DNA from: Gammaproteobacteria bacterium
GTDB lineage: Bacteria > Pseudomonadota > Gammaproteobacteria > Pseudomonadales > Halomonadaceae
Direction of reading: 5' to 3'
NCBI GenBank assembly: GCA_023485185.1
Contig: JAMCZP010000134.1
Coordinates: 11,049 to 24,436 of the forward strand
Length of the DNA: 13,388 nucleotides
The notes beneath the pieces were generated by a model. That model ran no database searches, was not told where the DNA came from, and saw only the letters and a program-made list of their open reading frames with translations. The position numbers and the translations under genes are program-made. Positions 6,151 to 13,388 of the stretch are shown here, piece after piece. The first letter of the stretch is position 1; each line of letters opens with the position of its first letter.

Positions 6151-8244
6151 ATGGATATAGCAGATTTTTTTGACACCTTTTTTGAAGAGGCTGAAGAGCT
6201 GCTGTCGGATATGGAGCAGCACCTGTTGGAACTGGATGTTGATGACCCCGACAGCGAACAGCTGAATGCTATTTTCCGCGCCGCCCATTCTATCAAGGGG
6301 GGCGCGGGAACCTTTGGTTTTACCGTATTACAAAAAACCACGCACATTCTGGAAAACCTTCTCGATTACGCACGTAAAGGCGAATTAACGCTGCGGGCAG
6401 ACCTCGTAGACACCTTTTTAGAGGCTAAAGACATCATGCATGAGCAACTCGATGCCTACCGTAGCGAAGAGGAGCCTAATCAAGAAGCCTTCGAGCGAAT
6501 TTGCCAAACGCTGCAGCAAATTGCCCTGGATGAGATTGGCGAGCAGTTAGATGCGCCCGTTGTGTCGGCTGCTCAAATAAAGGCTCCTTCAGCGCCATCT
6601 ACTAGTGCTGAGAGGGACGCTGAAGAGTCAGATGAAGGTACGCATCTCCTGGTCGCACTACTTAATGTCAACGAAAAAGACCGCATCTTGCTGGTCGAAG
6701 AGCTAGAACAGTTGGGTGACGTGCTGGCGCAATCTGGGGATGAGAAACGCTATGAGGTAACGCTCAAAAGCAGCGACAGTGCCGACGATATTGAAGCAGT
6801 CATGTGCTTTATTATCGAGCCTGATCAGATATCAATTACCGCCGTCGAAAGCGCTGCAAAACCAGGCGCAGCAAAACCAAATGCTCCTCAGGCGGATGCT
6901 CCTGCAACCCTGGCTGAAAAGCCAGCAGCGCCAGCTCCTAAAGCGTCGCCTCAGGCGAATCCTGCCAAAAGCAGCGCTAAAGAAAAGCCTAAAAAAGCCG
7001 CCGCCGAGTCCTCATCAATTCGTGTATCGGTTGATAAGGTTGATCAAATTATCAACTTGGTAGGCGAGTTAATTATTACCCAGTCGATGCTTGATCAAAC
7101 GGTCAGCGATTTGGAGGACCAGTCAGTGGGTAATAGCTCGCTGCAAAATGGTATGAGCCTATTGCAGCGTAATGCTCGCGACCTCCAAGAAGCGGTTATG
7201 TCGATTCGTATGATCCCCATGGAATTCGTTTTCAGTCGCTTCCCCCGAGTTGTGCGCGACACGGCCGGAAAGCTTGGCAAAGAGATTGAGCTGATTACCG
7301 AAGGTAAGTCGACCGAACTGGATAAAAGCTTGGTTGAGCGAATCACTGATCCGTTGACACACCTTGTGCGCAATAGCCTAGACCATGGGGTGGAAATGCC
7401 TGATGTGCGAGAAGCCATCGGCAAACCGCGCGTGGGTAAACTAACGCTTTCGGCGCGTCATCAGGGCGGCAATATTTTGATTGAAGTCCGTGATGATGGT
7501 GCTGGGATGGATCGTGATCGTCTGCTCGCCAAAGCACGTGAAAATGGGATCAGTGTGTCTGACACCATGTCAGATGAAGAAGTCTTCCAGCTTATTTTCG
7601 CCCCCGGTTTTTCAACCGCCAAAGAAGTAACTGATGTATCGGGTCGTGGGGTCGGCATGGATGTGGTTAAGCGTAATATTCAGAGCATGGGGGGGCGTGT
7701 CGAAATTCAATCGAAGCTGGGCGAAGGCACCAATACGCGTATCGTATTGCCGCTTACGCTAGCGATTTTGGATGGCATGTCCATCAGGGTCGGCGGTGAG
7801 ACGTTTATCCTGCCTCTCTCCACCGTACTTGAATCGCTGCAGCCTTCAAAAGATGAGATGTACGCCATGGCTGGCGATGATGTGGTGATCAAGGTGCGCG
7901 ATGAATACCTTCCGGTCATTGCTATTCATGAAGTGCTGGATGTTGAAAATGCAATCACCGATCCGACCAAAAGCATTGCCGTCATTGTACAAGGCGAAGG
8001 ACGACGCTACGCCATGTTGGTGGATGAATTGGTTGGGCAGCAGCAGGTAGTGGTTAAAAACTTGGAAGATAATTATCGCAAAGTGCCTGGCATCTCGGCC
8101 GCTACGATTTTAGGCGACGGTAGCGTTGCGCTAATCCTAGATATTACTGGTTTACATCGCTTAAGTCGGTACAAAAAAGAAGCAGGCAAAAAAGCAACCA
8201 ACCATCACAATTATGCGTTTTATAAGGAGGCGGAGCCGTCATGA
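6151..8244 (+). CDS. cheA: Chemotaxis histidine kinase CheA
   Basis: The 697-residue kinase has all five CheA domains: P1 (Hpt, about 1-105) with phospho-accepting His46 in [15 protein letters not shown]2 (about 160-225) for CheY/CheB docking; an Ala/Pro/Lys-rich linker (about 230-285); P3 dimerisation from about 289 ([18 protein letters not shown]); P4 ATPase with N box [12 protein letters not shown] (about 404), G1 DDGAGMD (about 448), APGFSTA and G2 GRGVGMD (about 498); and P5 CheW-like from about 535. It autophosphorylates under receptor control and passes phosphate to CheY and CheB. All catalytic motifs look intact. ATG 6151 has GGGTGGAG at 6137-6144, 6 nt away. The stop overlaps cheW as ATGA. 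A short poorly conserved end ([23 protein letters not shown]) follows P5. Confidence 0.97.
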   Translation: MDIADFFDTFFEEAEELLSDMEQHLLELDVDDPDSEQLNAIFRAAHSIKGGAGTFGFTVLQKTTHILENLLDYARKGELTLRADLVDTFLEAKDIMHEQLDAYRSEEEPNQEAFERICQTLQQIALDEIGEQLDAPVVSAAQIKAPSAPSTSAERDAEESDEGTHLLVALLNVNEKDRILLVEELEQLGDVLAQSGDEKRYEVTLKSSDSADDIEAVMCFIIEPDQISITAVESAAKPGAAKPNAPQADAPATLAEKPAAPAPKASPQANPAKSSAKEKPKKAAAESSSIRVSVDKVDQIINLVGELIITQSMLDQTVSDLEDQSVGNSSLQNGMSLLQRNARDLQEAVMSIRMIPMEFVFSRFPRVVRDTAGKLGKEIELITEGKSTELDKSLVERITDPLTHLVRNSLDHGVEMPDVREAIGKPRVGKLTLSARHQGGNILIEVRDDGAGMDRDRLLAKARENGISVSDTMSDEEVFQLIFAPGFSTAKEVTDVSGRGVGMDVVKRNIQSMGGRVEIQSKLGEGTNTRIVLPLTLAILDGMSIRVGGETFILPLSTVLESLQPSKDEMYAMAGDDVVIKVRDEYLPVIAIHEVLDVENAITDPTKSIAVIVQGEGRRYAMLVDELVGQQQVVVKNLEDNYRKVPGISAATILGDGSVALILDITGLHRLSRYKKEAGKKATNHHNYAFYKEAEPS

Positions 8245-8738
8245 GTCAGGCCAATAGTGGGGCGGTATTAGCCGCAGAAGCCGAAAACCGTGAATTTCTG
8301 GTGTTCTCATTGGGAGATGAAGAGTACGCCATTGATATCCTGAAAGTGCAGGAAATCCGTGGTTACGAAAACGTCACTCGTATTGCCAATGCGCCTGATT
8401 TTATCAAAGGGGTCACCAATCTGCGTGGCGTCATTGTGCCTATCGTCGATCTGCGTATTAAGTTTCACCTAGAGAACGTCGAATACGGTGGCCAAACGGT
8501 GGTGATCGTGGTCAATGTCGCCGACCGGGTCGTGGGTATCGTCGTTGATGGCGTGTCCGATGTGATGACGCTAACCCCTGATCAGATTAAACCTGCACCG
8601 GAATTTGGCGTGACGCTCTCTTCTGACTTTTTGAGTGGTTTAGGCAGCTTAGATGACCGTATGTTGGTACTTGTGGATATCGATAAGCTACTGACCAGCG
8701 AAGAAATGGCGTTGGTTGAGAGTACTAGCAGCCACTAA
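8241..8738 (+). CDS. cheW: Chemotaxis coupling protein CheW
   Basis: The 165-residue cytoplasmic protein is a single CheW domain. [24 protein letters not shown] (about 18-41), then [25 protein letters not shown] (about 48-72) and [12 protein letters not shown] are the classical family motifs. CheW links chemoreceptors to the P5 domain of CheA in the polar array. The start has a strong AAGGAGG (8224-8230) 10 nt upstream plus GGAG at 8232-8235, and the ATG overlaps the cheA stop, so CheW can be made both by coupling and independently. Length and motifs are normal. Confidence 0.97.
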   Translation: MSQANSGAVLAAEAENREFLVFSLGDEEYAIDILKVQEIRGYENVTRIANAPDFIKGVTNLRGVIVPIVDLRIKFHLENVEYGGQTVVIVVNVADRVVGIVVDGVSDVMTLTPDQIKPAPEFGVTLSSDFLSGLGSLDDRMLVLVDIDKLLTSEEMALVESTSSH

Positions 8739-8843
8739 TTTCATCAGTGCCTTGGCACAAGGAAGTGTGCTGAAAATTCTTAAAAAATGCATTCTCGCGC
8801 TAAGGAAAGTGCACGGGAGTGCTGGTTGTGTGGAGAGCAGGGC

Positions 8844-10130
8844 GTGACACAGCGAATGCGGCAATTGATGAATAATATGACGGTGCGTCTTAGTTGGGGG
8901 CTAGTGCTAGCAACGCTTTCGATACTTGTACTGATTGCCTGTGGTGTCGGTCTTTATGCGTTGCATCATGGCGCGGCCATTGTACAAGCATCTAACGATA
9001 TGCAAACCCAGCAAGCAGCCTTCAGTGATTTTGCCGCGACGATTCGTTGGATGCTGCTAGGCATTGTGTTTATGACAGTCGCCACGGTGATTGTGGTTAT
9101 CTGGGGAGTGACGGCCAATGTGCTGCGCCCGCTGGATCGTTTAGTAGGCCATTTTGAGCGTATGGCCCAGGGCGACTTAAGCCAACGGATTACCTCGCCG
9201 GGTAACAATGAAATAGGGCGCCTCTACACTGCTATGGCACATATGCAGGGTTCTCTTTCGCAAACAGTTGGCGTAGTGCGCACCAGCGGAACGTCTATTT
9301 ATGAGCGCTCTCAACAAATAGCCAGCGGTAATAACGACCTCTCTTCACGTACGGAACAACAGGCTTCTTCTTTGGAAGAGACCGCGTCCAGCATGGAGCA
9401 GTTGGCGTCGACGGTAGGGCATAACGCCAATAATGCTCGCCAAGCCAGCCAGTTGGCTGGTAGCGCTACCGTGATGGCGCGGCGCAGCGGGGAAGAAGTT
9501 GGTGATATTGTTAATACCATGCAGGATATCAGTGCAAGTTCTCATCAAGTCGCTGATATCATTACTGTTATTGATAATATCGCTTTTCAGACCAATATCT
9601 TGGCGCTAAATGCCTCGGTGGAAGCTGCTCGCGCCGGTGAGCATGGCCGAGGGTTTGCGGTGGTGGCTCAGGAAGTCCGCAGTTTGGCTAGTCGCAGCGC
9701 CACTGCCGCAAAAGAGATTCGCACGCTGATTAATGCCTCGCTCAGTAAGGTGGATACCGGCACTGAGCGCGTCAATCAGGCGGGCCAAACGATGCAAGAC
9801 TTAGTGGCTGCCGTGCAGCGCGTCAGCGATATCATGGATGAAATCGCCGCGGCGTCAGAGCAGCAGAGCAGCGGTATTGGTCAAGTCAATCAGGCCGTGG
9901 CGCAAATGGATCAAGTGGTGCAACAAAATGCCCAGTTGGTTCAACAGGCAGCGCGCAGTGCCAACGAATTAGAAAGCGAAGCAGCGCGTTTACGCGAGGC
10001 GGTAGAGCGTTTTCGTGTAGCCGAGCAGTCCGCTATCCCTTCTTCACCTGCCTTACTCCCGGCAACGCAACGCCCAACGCTGACACACAAACAATCAGCG
10101 AGACAGACTGAAGAGTGGGAGTCGTTTTAA
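8844..10130 (+). CDS. Methyl-accepting chemotaxis protein with minimal periplasmic region
   Basis: This 428-residue receptor has TM1 (about 16-40), only about 25 periplasmic residues, TM2 (about 67-90), HAMP (about 91-145) and a full signalling domain. The hairpin tip contains [20 protein letters not shown] and [19 protein letters not shown], the CheA/CheW contact region. Likely methylation helices lie near 170-190 and 335-360. It ends in EEWESF, similar to the NWETF tether that binds CheR/CheB in enterics. The N-terminus keeps the first Tar-like helix ([12 protein letters not shown]...TQQAAF) and then goes straight into TM2, so the usual ligand-binding bundle of about 150 residues is absent. 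GTG 8844 is chosen for GGAGAG at 8832-8837; ATG 8787 has no Shine-Dalgarno and ATG 8856 only a distant one. It occupies the place of tar in E. coli. Confidence 0.9.
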   Translation: MTQRMRQLMNNMTVRLSWGLVLATLSILVLIACGVGLYALHHGAAIVQASNDMQTQQAAFSDFAATIRWMLLGIVFMTVATVIVVIWGVTANVLRPLDRLVGHFERMAQGDLSQRITSPGNNEIGRLYTAMAHMQGSLSQTVGVVRTSGTSIYERSQQIASGNNDLSSRTEQQASSLEETASSMEQLASTVGHNANNARQASQLAGSATVMARRSGEEVGDIVNTMQDISASSHQVADIITVIDNIAFQTNILALNASVEAARAGEHGRGFAVVAQEVRSLASRSATAAKEIRTLINASLSKVDTGTERVNQAGQTMQDLVAAVQRVSDIMDEIAAASEQQSSGIGQVNQAVAQMDQVVQQNAQLVQQAARSANELESEAARLREAVERFRVAEQSAIPSSPALLPATQRPTLTHKQSARQTEEWESF

Positions 10131-10132
10131 TT

Positions 10133-10160
10133 TGCCTGGTAGGGCAGGCACGCTCTTTTT
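10133..10160 (+). terminator. Possible weak terminator between the two receptor genes
   Basis: TGCCTG (10133-10138) and CAGGCA (10145-10150) can form a 6-bp stem with a 6-nt loop, followed after a short CGCTC spacer by five T (10156-10160). The stem is short and the T run is offset, so termination would be partial at best. It may reduce transcription into the second receptor and cheR. Confidence 0.3.
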
Positions 10161-10189
10161 GAACAATAAAACATTAATAAAGGCAGACC

Positions 10190-12358
10190 ATGCGCAATAA
10201 CCAGCCAGTCACTCAACGTGAAATCCAGTTAAAAGAGAACGACTTCTTAGTCTCGCGTACCGATACCAAAGGGCGCATTACGTATGCCAATCCTGCATTT
10301 ATCGATATTAGCGGTTTTGAACACGCAGAGCTGATAGGTGCGCCGCATAATTTAGTCCGTCACCCCGATATGCCGCCTGTGGCCTTCGAGAACCTATGGA
10401 AAACCGTGCAGACGGGAGATACGTGGCGCGGGCTGGTTAAAAATCGCTGCAAAAATGGTGACCACTACTGGGTGGATGCCAGTGTGACGCCGATTGTCGA
10501 AAACGAACAAGTCGTTGGTTATGCCTCGGTACGCGTTCAGGCCACGCGAGTAGCCATTGAGCAGGCAGAGCGTGCTTACGCTGAGATACGTGGAGGGCGC
10601 AATAAGGGGCTCTATTTAGATAAAGGCCGTTTACGTCAGAAAGGCGTTTTTAATCGCTTAGCGCGGGTGCGTTTCAATACTATTCGTGCCAAGTTAGCGG
10701 GCATGATTGTACTGGCAGGGTTACTGCTGCTGGTGAGCGGTGGTTTAGGCCTGTATGGCTTGAATGTCTCTGGTGAGCGCTTGGGTCAGTTGAATAATGA
10801 TGGCTTACGTGACGTTATTCGCTTGCAACAGATTGATCAGGCCATTGCTCAGACGCGACAAGCAATGATTGAGCCCGAACGCATGGAACTTATTAACCAG
10901 CGCTTTGAAATGGGCGAAAGCATTGAGACTAGCGCTGAACAGGTCGCGGCAGTTTGGCAGGAGTACTACTCCCGTGACGTCAATGCGACGGCACTCGCGA
11001 CAGAATTTGATGAGCAATTGCAGGCATTTCTGGAAAACGGTATGGGTCAAGCCGCCAGCGTCCTTCAGGCGGAAGAAACCTACCAAGCGTTTACCGGCCT
11101 GGATGCCGTGATCAGTGTAATGACCCGCGATGGCCGCGCGCTATCCAGCATGGTCAATCAACTGATTGCGCAAAAGCAGCAGGCGGCTGAAGTGATGGCT
11201 GGAGATGCGGAGCAAGGCCAAACCGTCATGGTAGGCGCTCAAGCGCTGGTGCTGGGCATTGGCTTGCTGCTGTTGATTTTAATCGGTGTGGTGACCCTGC
11301 GCGCTATTGTACGACCATTAAATAGTGCCGCCCGGTTTACGCTGCAAATTGCGGGCGGCAACCTAGCCGCTAAGGTGCCTGCCCGGCGGCGAGATGAAGT
11401 GGGCCAGTTGATGGACTCCCTGGACACCATGCGTAAAAGCCTCAGCAGTATCATTGCCGATGTCAAAGGGGGGATCGATGTTGTGACCCCTGCCGCGCAA
11501 GACATCGCCAGCGGAAACGAAGAGCTATCGTCGCGTACCGAGCAGCAGGCAGCATCTTTACAGCAAACAGCTTCCAGTATGGAAGAGATGACCGCGACGG
11601 TAAAACAAAACAGCGATAACGCTCAAGAAGCACGCCAGTTAGCCGATAAAAATGCCATACAAGTCACCAATACTGGCGAGTTGATGACACAGCTGGTCGA
11701 CAACATGCAGCGAATTACTCAAAGCTCGCAGCAGATGAGCGACATCATTAATGTGATCGACTCCATTGCATTTCAAACCAATATTTTGGCGCTAAACGCG
11801 TCGGTGGAAGCGGCCCGTGCCGGTGAGCATGGTCGTGGCTTCGCTGTGGTGGCCGAAGAGGTACGCAAACTGGCAAGCCGTAGTGCTGGCGCTGCTCAAG
11901 AAATTCGCGGTTTGATTGACGGTTCTAACCGAGAGGTGGGGGCCGGTGCTGGGCTGGTGAAAAAAGCCGAAGCGGCGATTGCCGAAGTGGCTGAAGCGGC
12001 CCGTAATGTTACGCAAATTATGCATGAAATCTCGGCAGCGTCTGAAGAGCAGAGCAGCGGTATCGCCCAGGTCAATCAAGCCGTCGCAGAAATGGATCAA
12101 GCCACTCAGCGTAATGCCGTGCGGGTTCAAGAAACCGCGCGAGCGGCGGTCTCTCTAGAGCAACAGGCGGGGCTATTAGCACTTTCGGTGGAAGCATTCA
12201 GGTTAGATAGCAAGGGCGCGCTACGTTCGCCTGGGAATGCAGGCTCAACACCCGTTGCGCAACTGCCCAATAGGCTTGCTGCTCAGCATAAGGCTACATC
12301 GGCGAATTTGCCTGTGAAACGGCAAAACGCCTCAGTAGAGGAGTGGGAAGCGTTTTGA
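10190..12358 (+). CDS. Aer-like PAS-containing methyl-accepting chemotaxis protein
   Basis: The 722-residue receptor starts with an Aer-type PAS domain (about 15-118) that aligns with E. coli Aer without gaps over its core; Asn34, Arg57, His58, Asp60 and Trp79 fall at the same numbers, in [11 protein letters not shown] and [11 protein letters not shown]. In Aer this pocket binds FAD and senses redox or energy state. Unlike Aer, it then has TM1 (about 168-190), a helical periplasmic domain of about 155 residues (four-helix-bundle type), TM2 (about 345-370), HAMP and a signalling domain with [20 protein letters not shown]. It may therefore integrate internal redox state with an external cue (inference). 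It ends VEEWEAF, a likely CheR/CheB tether. ATG 10190 has AAGG at 10180-10183. The stop overlaps cheR as TTGA. Confidence 0.93.
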   Translation: MRNNQPVTQREIQLKENDFLVSRTDTKGRITYANPAFIDISGFEHAELIGAPHNLVRHPDMPPVAFENLWKTVQTGDTWRGLVKNRCKNGDHYWVDASVTPIVENEQVVGYASVRVQATRVAIEQAERAYAEIRGGRNKGLYLDKGRLRQKGVFNRLARVRFNTIRAKLAGMIVLAGLLLLVSGGLGLYGLNVSGERLGQLNNDGLRDVIRLQQIDQAIAQTRQAMIEPERMELINQRFEMGESIETSAEQVAAVWQEYYSRDVNATALATEFDEQLQAFLENGMGQAASVLQAEETYQAFTGLDAVISVMTRDGRALSSMVNQLIAQKQQAAEVMAGDAEQGQTVMVGAQALVLGIGLLLLILIGVVTLRAIVRPLNSAARFTLQIAGGNLAAKVPARRRDEVGQLMDSLDTMRKSLSSIIADVKGGIDVVTPAAQDIASGNEELSSRTEQQAASLQQTASSMEEMTATVKQNSDNAQEARQLADKNAIQVTNTGELMTQLVDNMQRITQSSQQMSDIINVIDSIAFQTNILALNASVEAARAGEHGRGFAVVAEEVRKLASRSAGAAQEIRGLIDGSNREVGAGAGLVKKAEAAIAEVAEAARNVTQIMHEISAASEEQSSGIAQVNQAVAEMDQATQRNAVRVQETARAAVSLEQQAGLLALSVEAFRLDSKGALRSPGNAGSTPVAQLPNRLAAQHKATSANLPVKRQNASVEEWEAF

Positions 12359-13224
12359 CCGAACAACGTGAACGGGTTGTCGATGGGCAGTGGGCATCTA
12401 GCAATCAGATTGAGCGTGATCTGATCCTTACCGATGCCGATTTTTCACGTATTCGCGAGTTGATTTATCAACGGGCGGGTATTGTGCTGGCTGAGCATAA
12501 ACGCGAGATGGTTTACAGCCGCTTAGCAAAGCGCTTGCGGCACCACGGCATGACGCGATTTACCGATTATTTAGCACGGTTAGAGCGCCAGCCGGATGCG
12601 AAAGAGTGGGAGGCGTTTACCAATGCGCTGACCACCAATCTCACCGCCTTTTTCCGCGAAGCGCACCATTTTCCGCTGCTGGCTGAGCATATTAAAAACA
12701 AGCAAGAACCGGTCACTATTTGGTGTTCGGCAGCGTCCACGGGTGAGGAACCTTACTCCCTCGCCATGACACTACTGGAAACGTTAGGTGCTAAAGCGCC
12801 ACAAGCCAAGGTAATTGCCACGGATATTGATACCGATGCTTTAGCGAAAGCGCGAGCGGGGGTCTACCCCCTTGAACAGGTGCGAAAGCTTGATGAAGCG
12901 CGGATAAAACGTTTTTTTCAGAAAGGTACCGGCAACCATGCGGGTTTTGCACGGGTGCGACCAGAAGTGTCGGCCCTTGTTGAGTTTCTGCCGCTGAATC
13001 TGCTGGCACCACAATGGCCTATTAAAGGCCCGTTTGATGCCATTTTCTGTCGCAATATTATGATTTATTTCGATAAAGAGACTCAGTCAAAAATTCTTAA
13101 GCGGTTTGCACCATTGATGAAACACGATGGTTTACTGTTTGCGGGGCATTCAGAAAACTTCTCGTACATTAGTGACGCATTCAAACTGCGTGGTCAGACC
13201 GTCTATACCCTGGCAAAAAAATGA
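12355..13224 (+). CDS. cheR: Chemoreceptor glutamate methyltransferase CheR
   Basis: The 289-residue enzyme transfers methyl from S-adenosylmethionine to receptor glutamates. The N-terminal helical domain (about 25-105) includes [16 protein letters not shown] with Arg101, matching the catalytic Arg98 of the enteric enzyme. The SAM domain has [14 protein letters not shown] (122-135), ATDID (155-159) and the [10 protein letters not shown] segment (231-240). The beta subdomain near 170-210, which binds the receptor tail pentapeptide in enterics, appears present. Start is probably TTG 12355, which overlaps the receptor stop and has GGGAAG at 12345-12350 and GAGGAG at 12338-12343; the upstream in-frame GTG 12343 has no usable Shine-Dalgarno spacing. 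Length is close to E. coli CheR (286). Confidence 0.95.
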   Translation: MTEQRERVVDGQWASSNQIERDLILTDADFSRIRELIYQRAGIVLAEHKREMVYSRLAKRLRHHGMTRFTDYLARLERQPDAKEWEAFTNALTTNLTAFFREAHHFPLLAEHIKNKQEPVTIWCSAASTGEEPYSLAMTLLETLGAKAPQAKVIATDIDTDALAKARAGVYPLEQVRKLDEARIKRFFQKGTGNHAGFARVRPEVSALVEFLPLNLLAPQWPIKGPFDAIFCRNIMIYFDKETQSKILKRFAPLMKHDGLLFAGHSENFSYISDAFKLRGQTVYTLAKK

Positions 13225-13319
13225 ATAATTGTCGTGTCTTTATGATCGTTTCAGGCGCGCAGGCGCAGGCGGTTGCAATCACACATCAGGCGTCTATAGC
13301 AAGAGGAGGCGTGCTTTGA
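13221..13319 (+). CDS. Possible 32-residue ORF linking cheR and cheB
   Basis: An ATG at 13221 overlaps the cheR stop as ATGA and runs for 32 codons, [20 protein letters not shown] and so on to GGVL, with its TGA overlapping the cheB TTG start (13317-13319). There is no Shine-Dalgarno before it, only an A run, so it would depend on ribosomes finishing cheR. It may be a real micro-protein, a coupling device that carries ribosomes to the weak TTG of cheB, or chance. cheD often sits between cheR and cheB in other bacteria, but no CheD motif is visible. Confidence 0.3.
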   Translation: MNNCRVFMIVSGAQAQAVAITHQASIARGGVL

Positions 13320-13388
13320 GCGCAGCCAAGATCAAAGTACTGTGCGTCGATGATTCGGCGCTAATTCGCGATTTATTAACCGAAATTA
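13316..13388 (+). CDS. cheB: Chemotaxis response regulator methylesterase CheB, N-terminus (3' truncated by window edge)
   Basis: Only 24 full codons are visible: MSAAKIKVLCVDDSALIRDL then LTEI. The VDDSALxRxxxTEI pattern is that of the receiver domain of CheB, including the acidic Asp pair that binds magnesium. CheB removes methyl groups from receptors and deamidates glutamines when phosphorylated by CheA. TTG 13316 is chosen because a very strong GAGGAGG (13303-13309) lies 6 nt upstream and the frame has no better start. Placement directly after cheR supports CheB over CheY, but the esterase domain is outside the window. Confidence 0.88.
   Translation, partial: MSAAKIKVLCVDDSALIRDLLTEI

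Noticed and set aside
5883..6347. 154-codon reverse-strand frame across motB and cheA
   Set aside because: It is a Ser-rich antisense shadow of two firmly identified genes and has no family resemblance.
8747..8758. GTGCCTTGGCAC hairpin after cheW as a terminator
   Set aside because: The stem is 4-5 bp with a tiny loop and no T run follows; probably not functional.
11642..11649. GCCGATAA, a perfect sigma-28 -10 sequence inside the Aer-like receptor gene
   Set aside because: No TAAA lies about 15 nt upstream, and it is within conserved coding sequence (LADKNA).
12343..12354. GTG 12343 as cheR start
   Set aside because: The only purine-rich site is adjacent to it, too close to serve; TTG 12355 has better spacing and overlaps the receptor stop.
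12604..12618. EWEAF inside CheR, identical to the tail of the Aer-like receptor
   Set aside because: E. coli CheR has EWQAF at the same place in a helix of its N-terminal domain, so this is family conservation rather than an internal tether mimic.

Overview
The window looks like a flagellar and chemotaxis block from a gammaproteobacterium, most likely a Halomonadaceae member (Halomonas or a close relative). This is inferred from the combination of FlhD and FlhC (rare outside Enterobacterales, some Betaproteobacteria and halomonads), a separate FliK-like/short-FlhB pair, roughly balanced GC content and the protein sequences. No database search was run. Every real gene is on the + strand.

Layout. 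(1) Positions 1-522 hold the 3' end of an HD-GYP-type protein whose metal-binding HHE motif is altered. (2) After a gap with an almost perfect sigma-28 (FliA) promoter and a leader hairpin come fliS, fliT, a FliK-like gene and a short membrane-less FlhB paralogue, packed with overlaps. (3) A new promoter (TATAAT) precedes flhD-flhC, the class I master regulator. (4) After a 252-nt gap come motA-motB (stator), cheA-cheW, two chemoreceptor genes, cheR and the start of cheB, which runs off the right edge.

How it works together. FlhDC would switch on flagellar genes. FliS and FliT would chaperone filament and cap proteins, and FliT in enterics also restrains FlhDC. The FliK-like protein and the short FlhB paralogue belong to the export-switching machinery. 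MotAB powers the motor. The receptors control CheA through CheW, and CheR/CheB set receptor methylation. Both receptors end in an xWExF tail resembling the enterobacterial NWETF tether for CheR and CheB.

The order flhDC-motAB-cheAW-receptor-receptor-cheR-cheB is the classic Escherichia coli arrangement, here joined to a fliST-fliK-like-fhlB block. No mobile element, CRISPR array, tRNA or rRNA was seen. The oddest points are a receptor with almost no sensor domain, an Aer-type PAS receptor that also has a large periplasmic domain, a 32-codon ORF linked by start/stop overlaps to both cheR and cheB, heavy use of GTG/TTG starts, and the altered HD-GYP motif. I see no clearly undescribed system; most of the window is orderly motility machinery.
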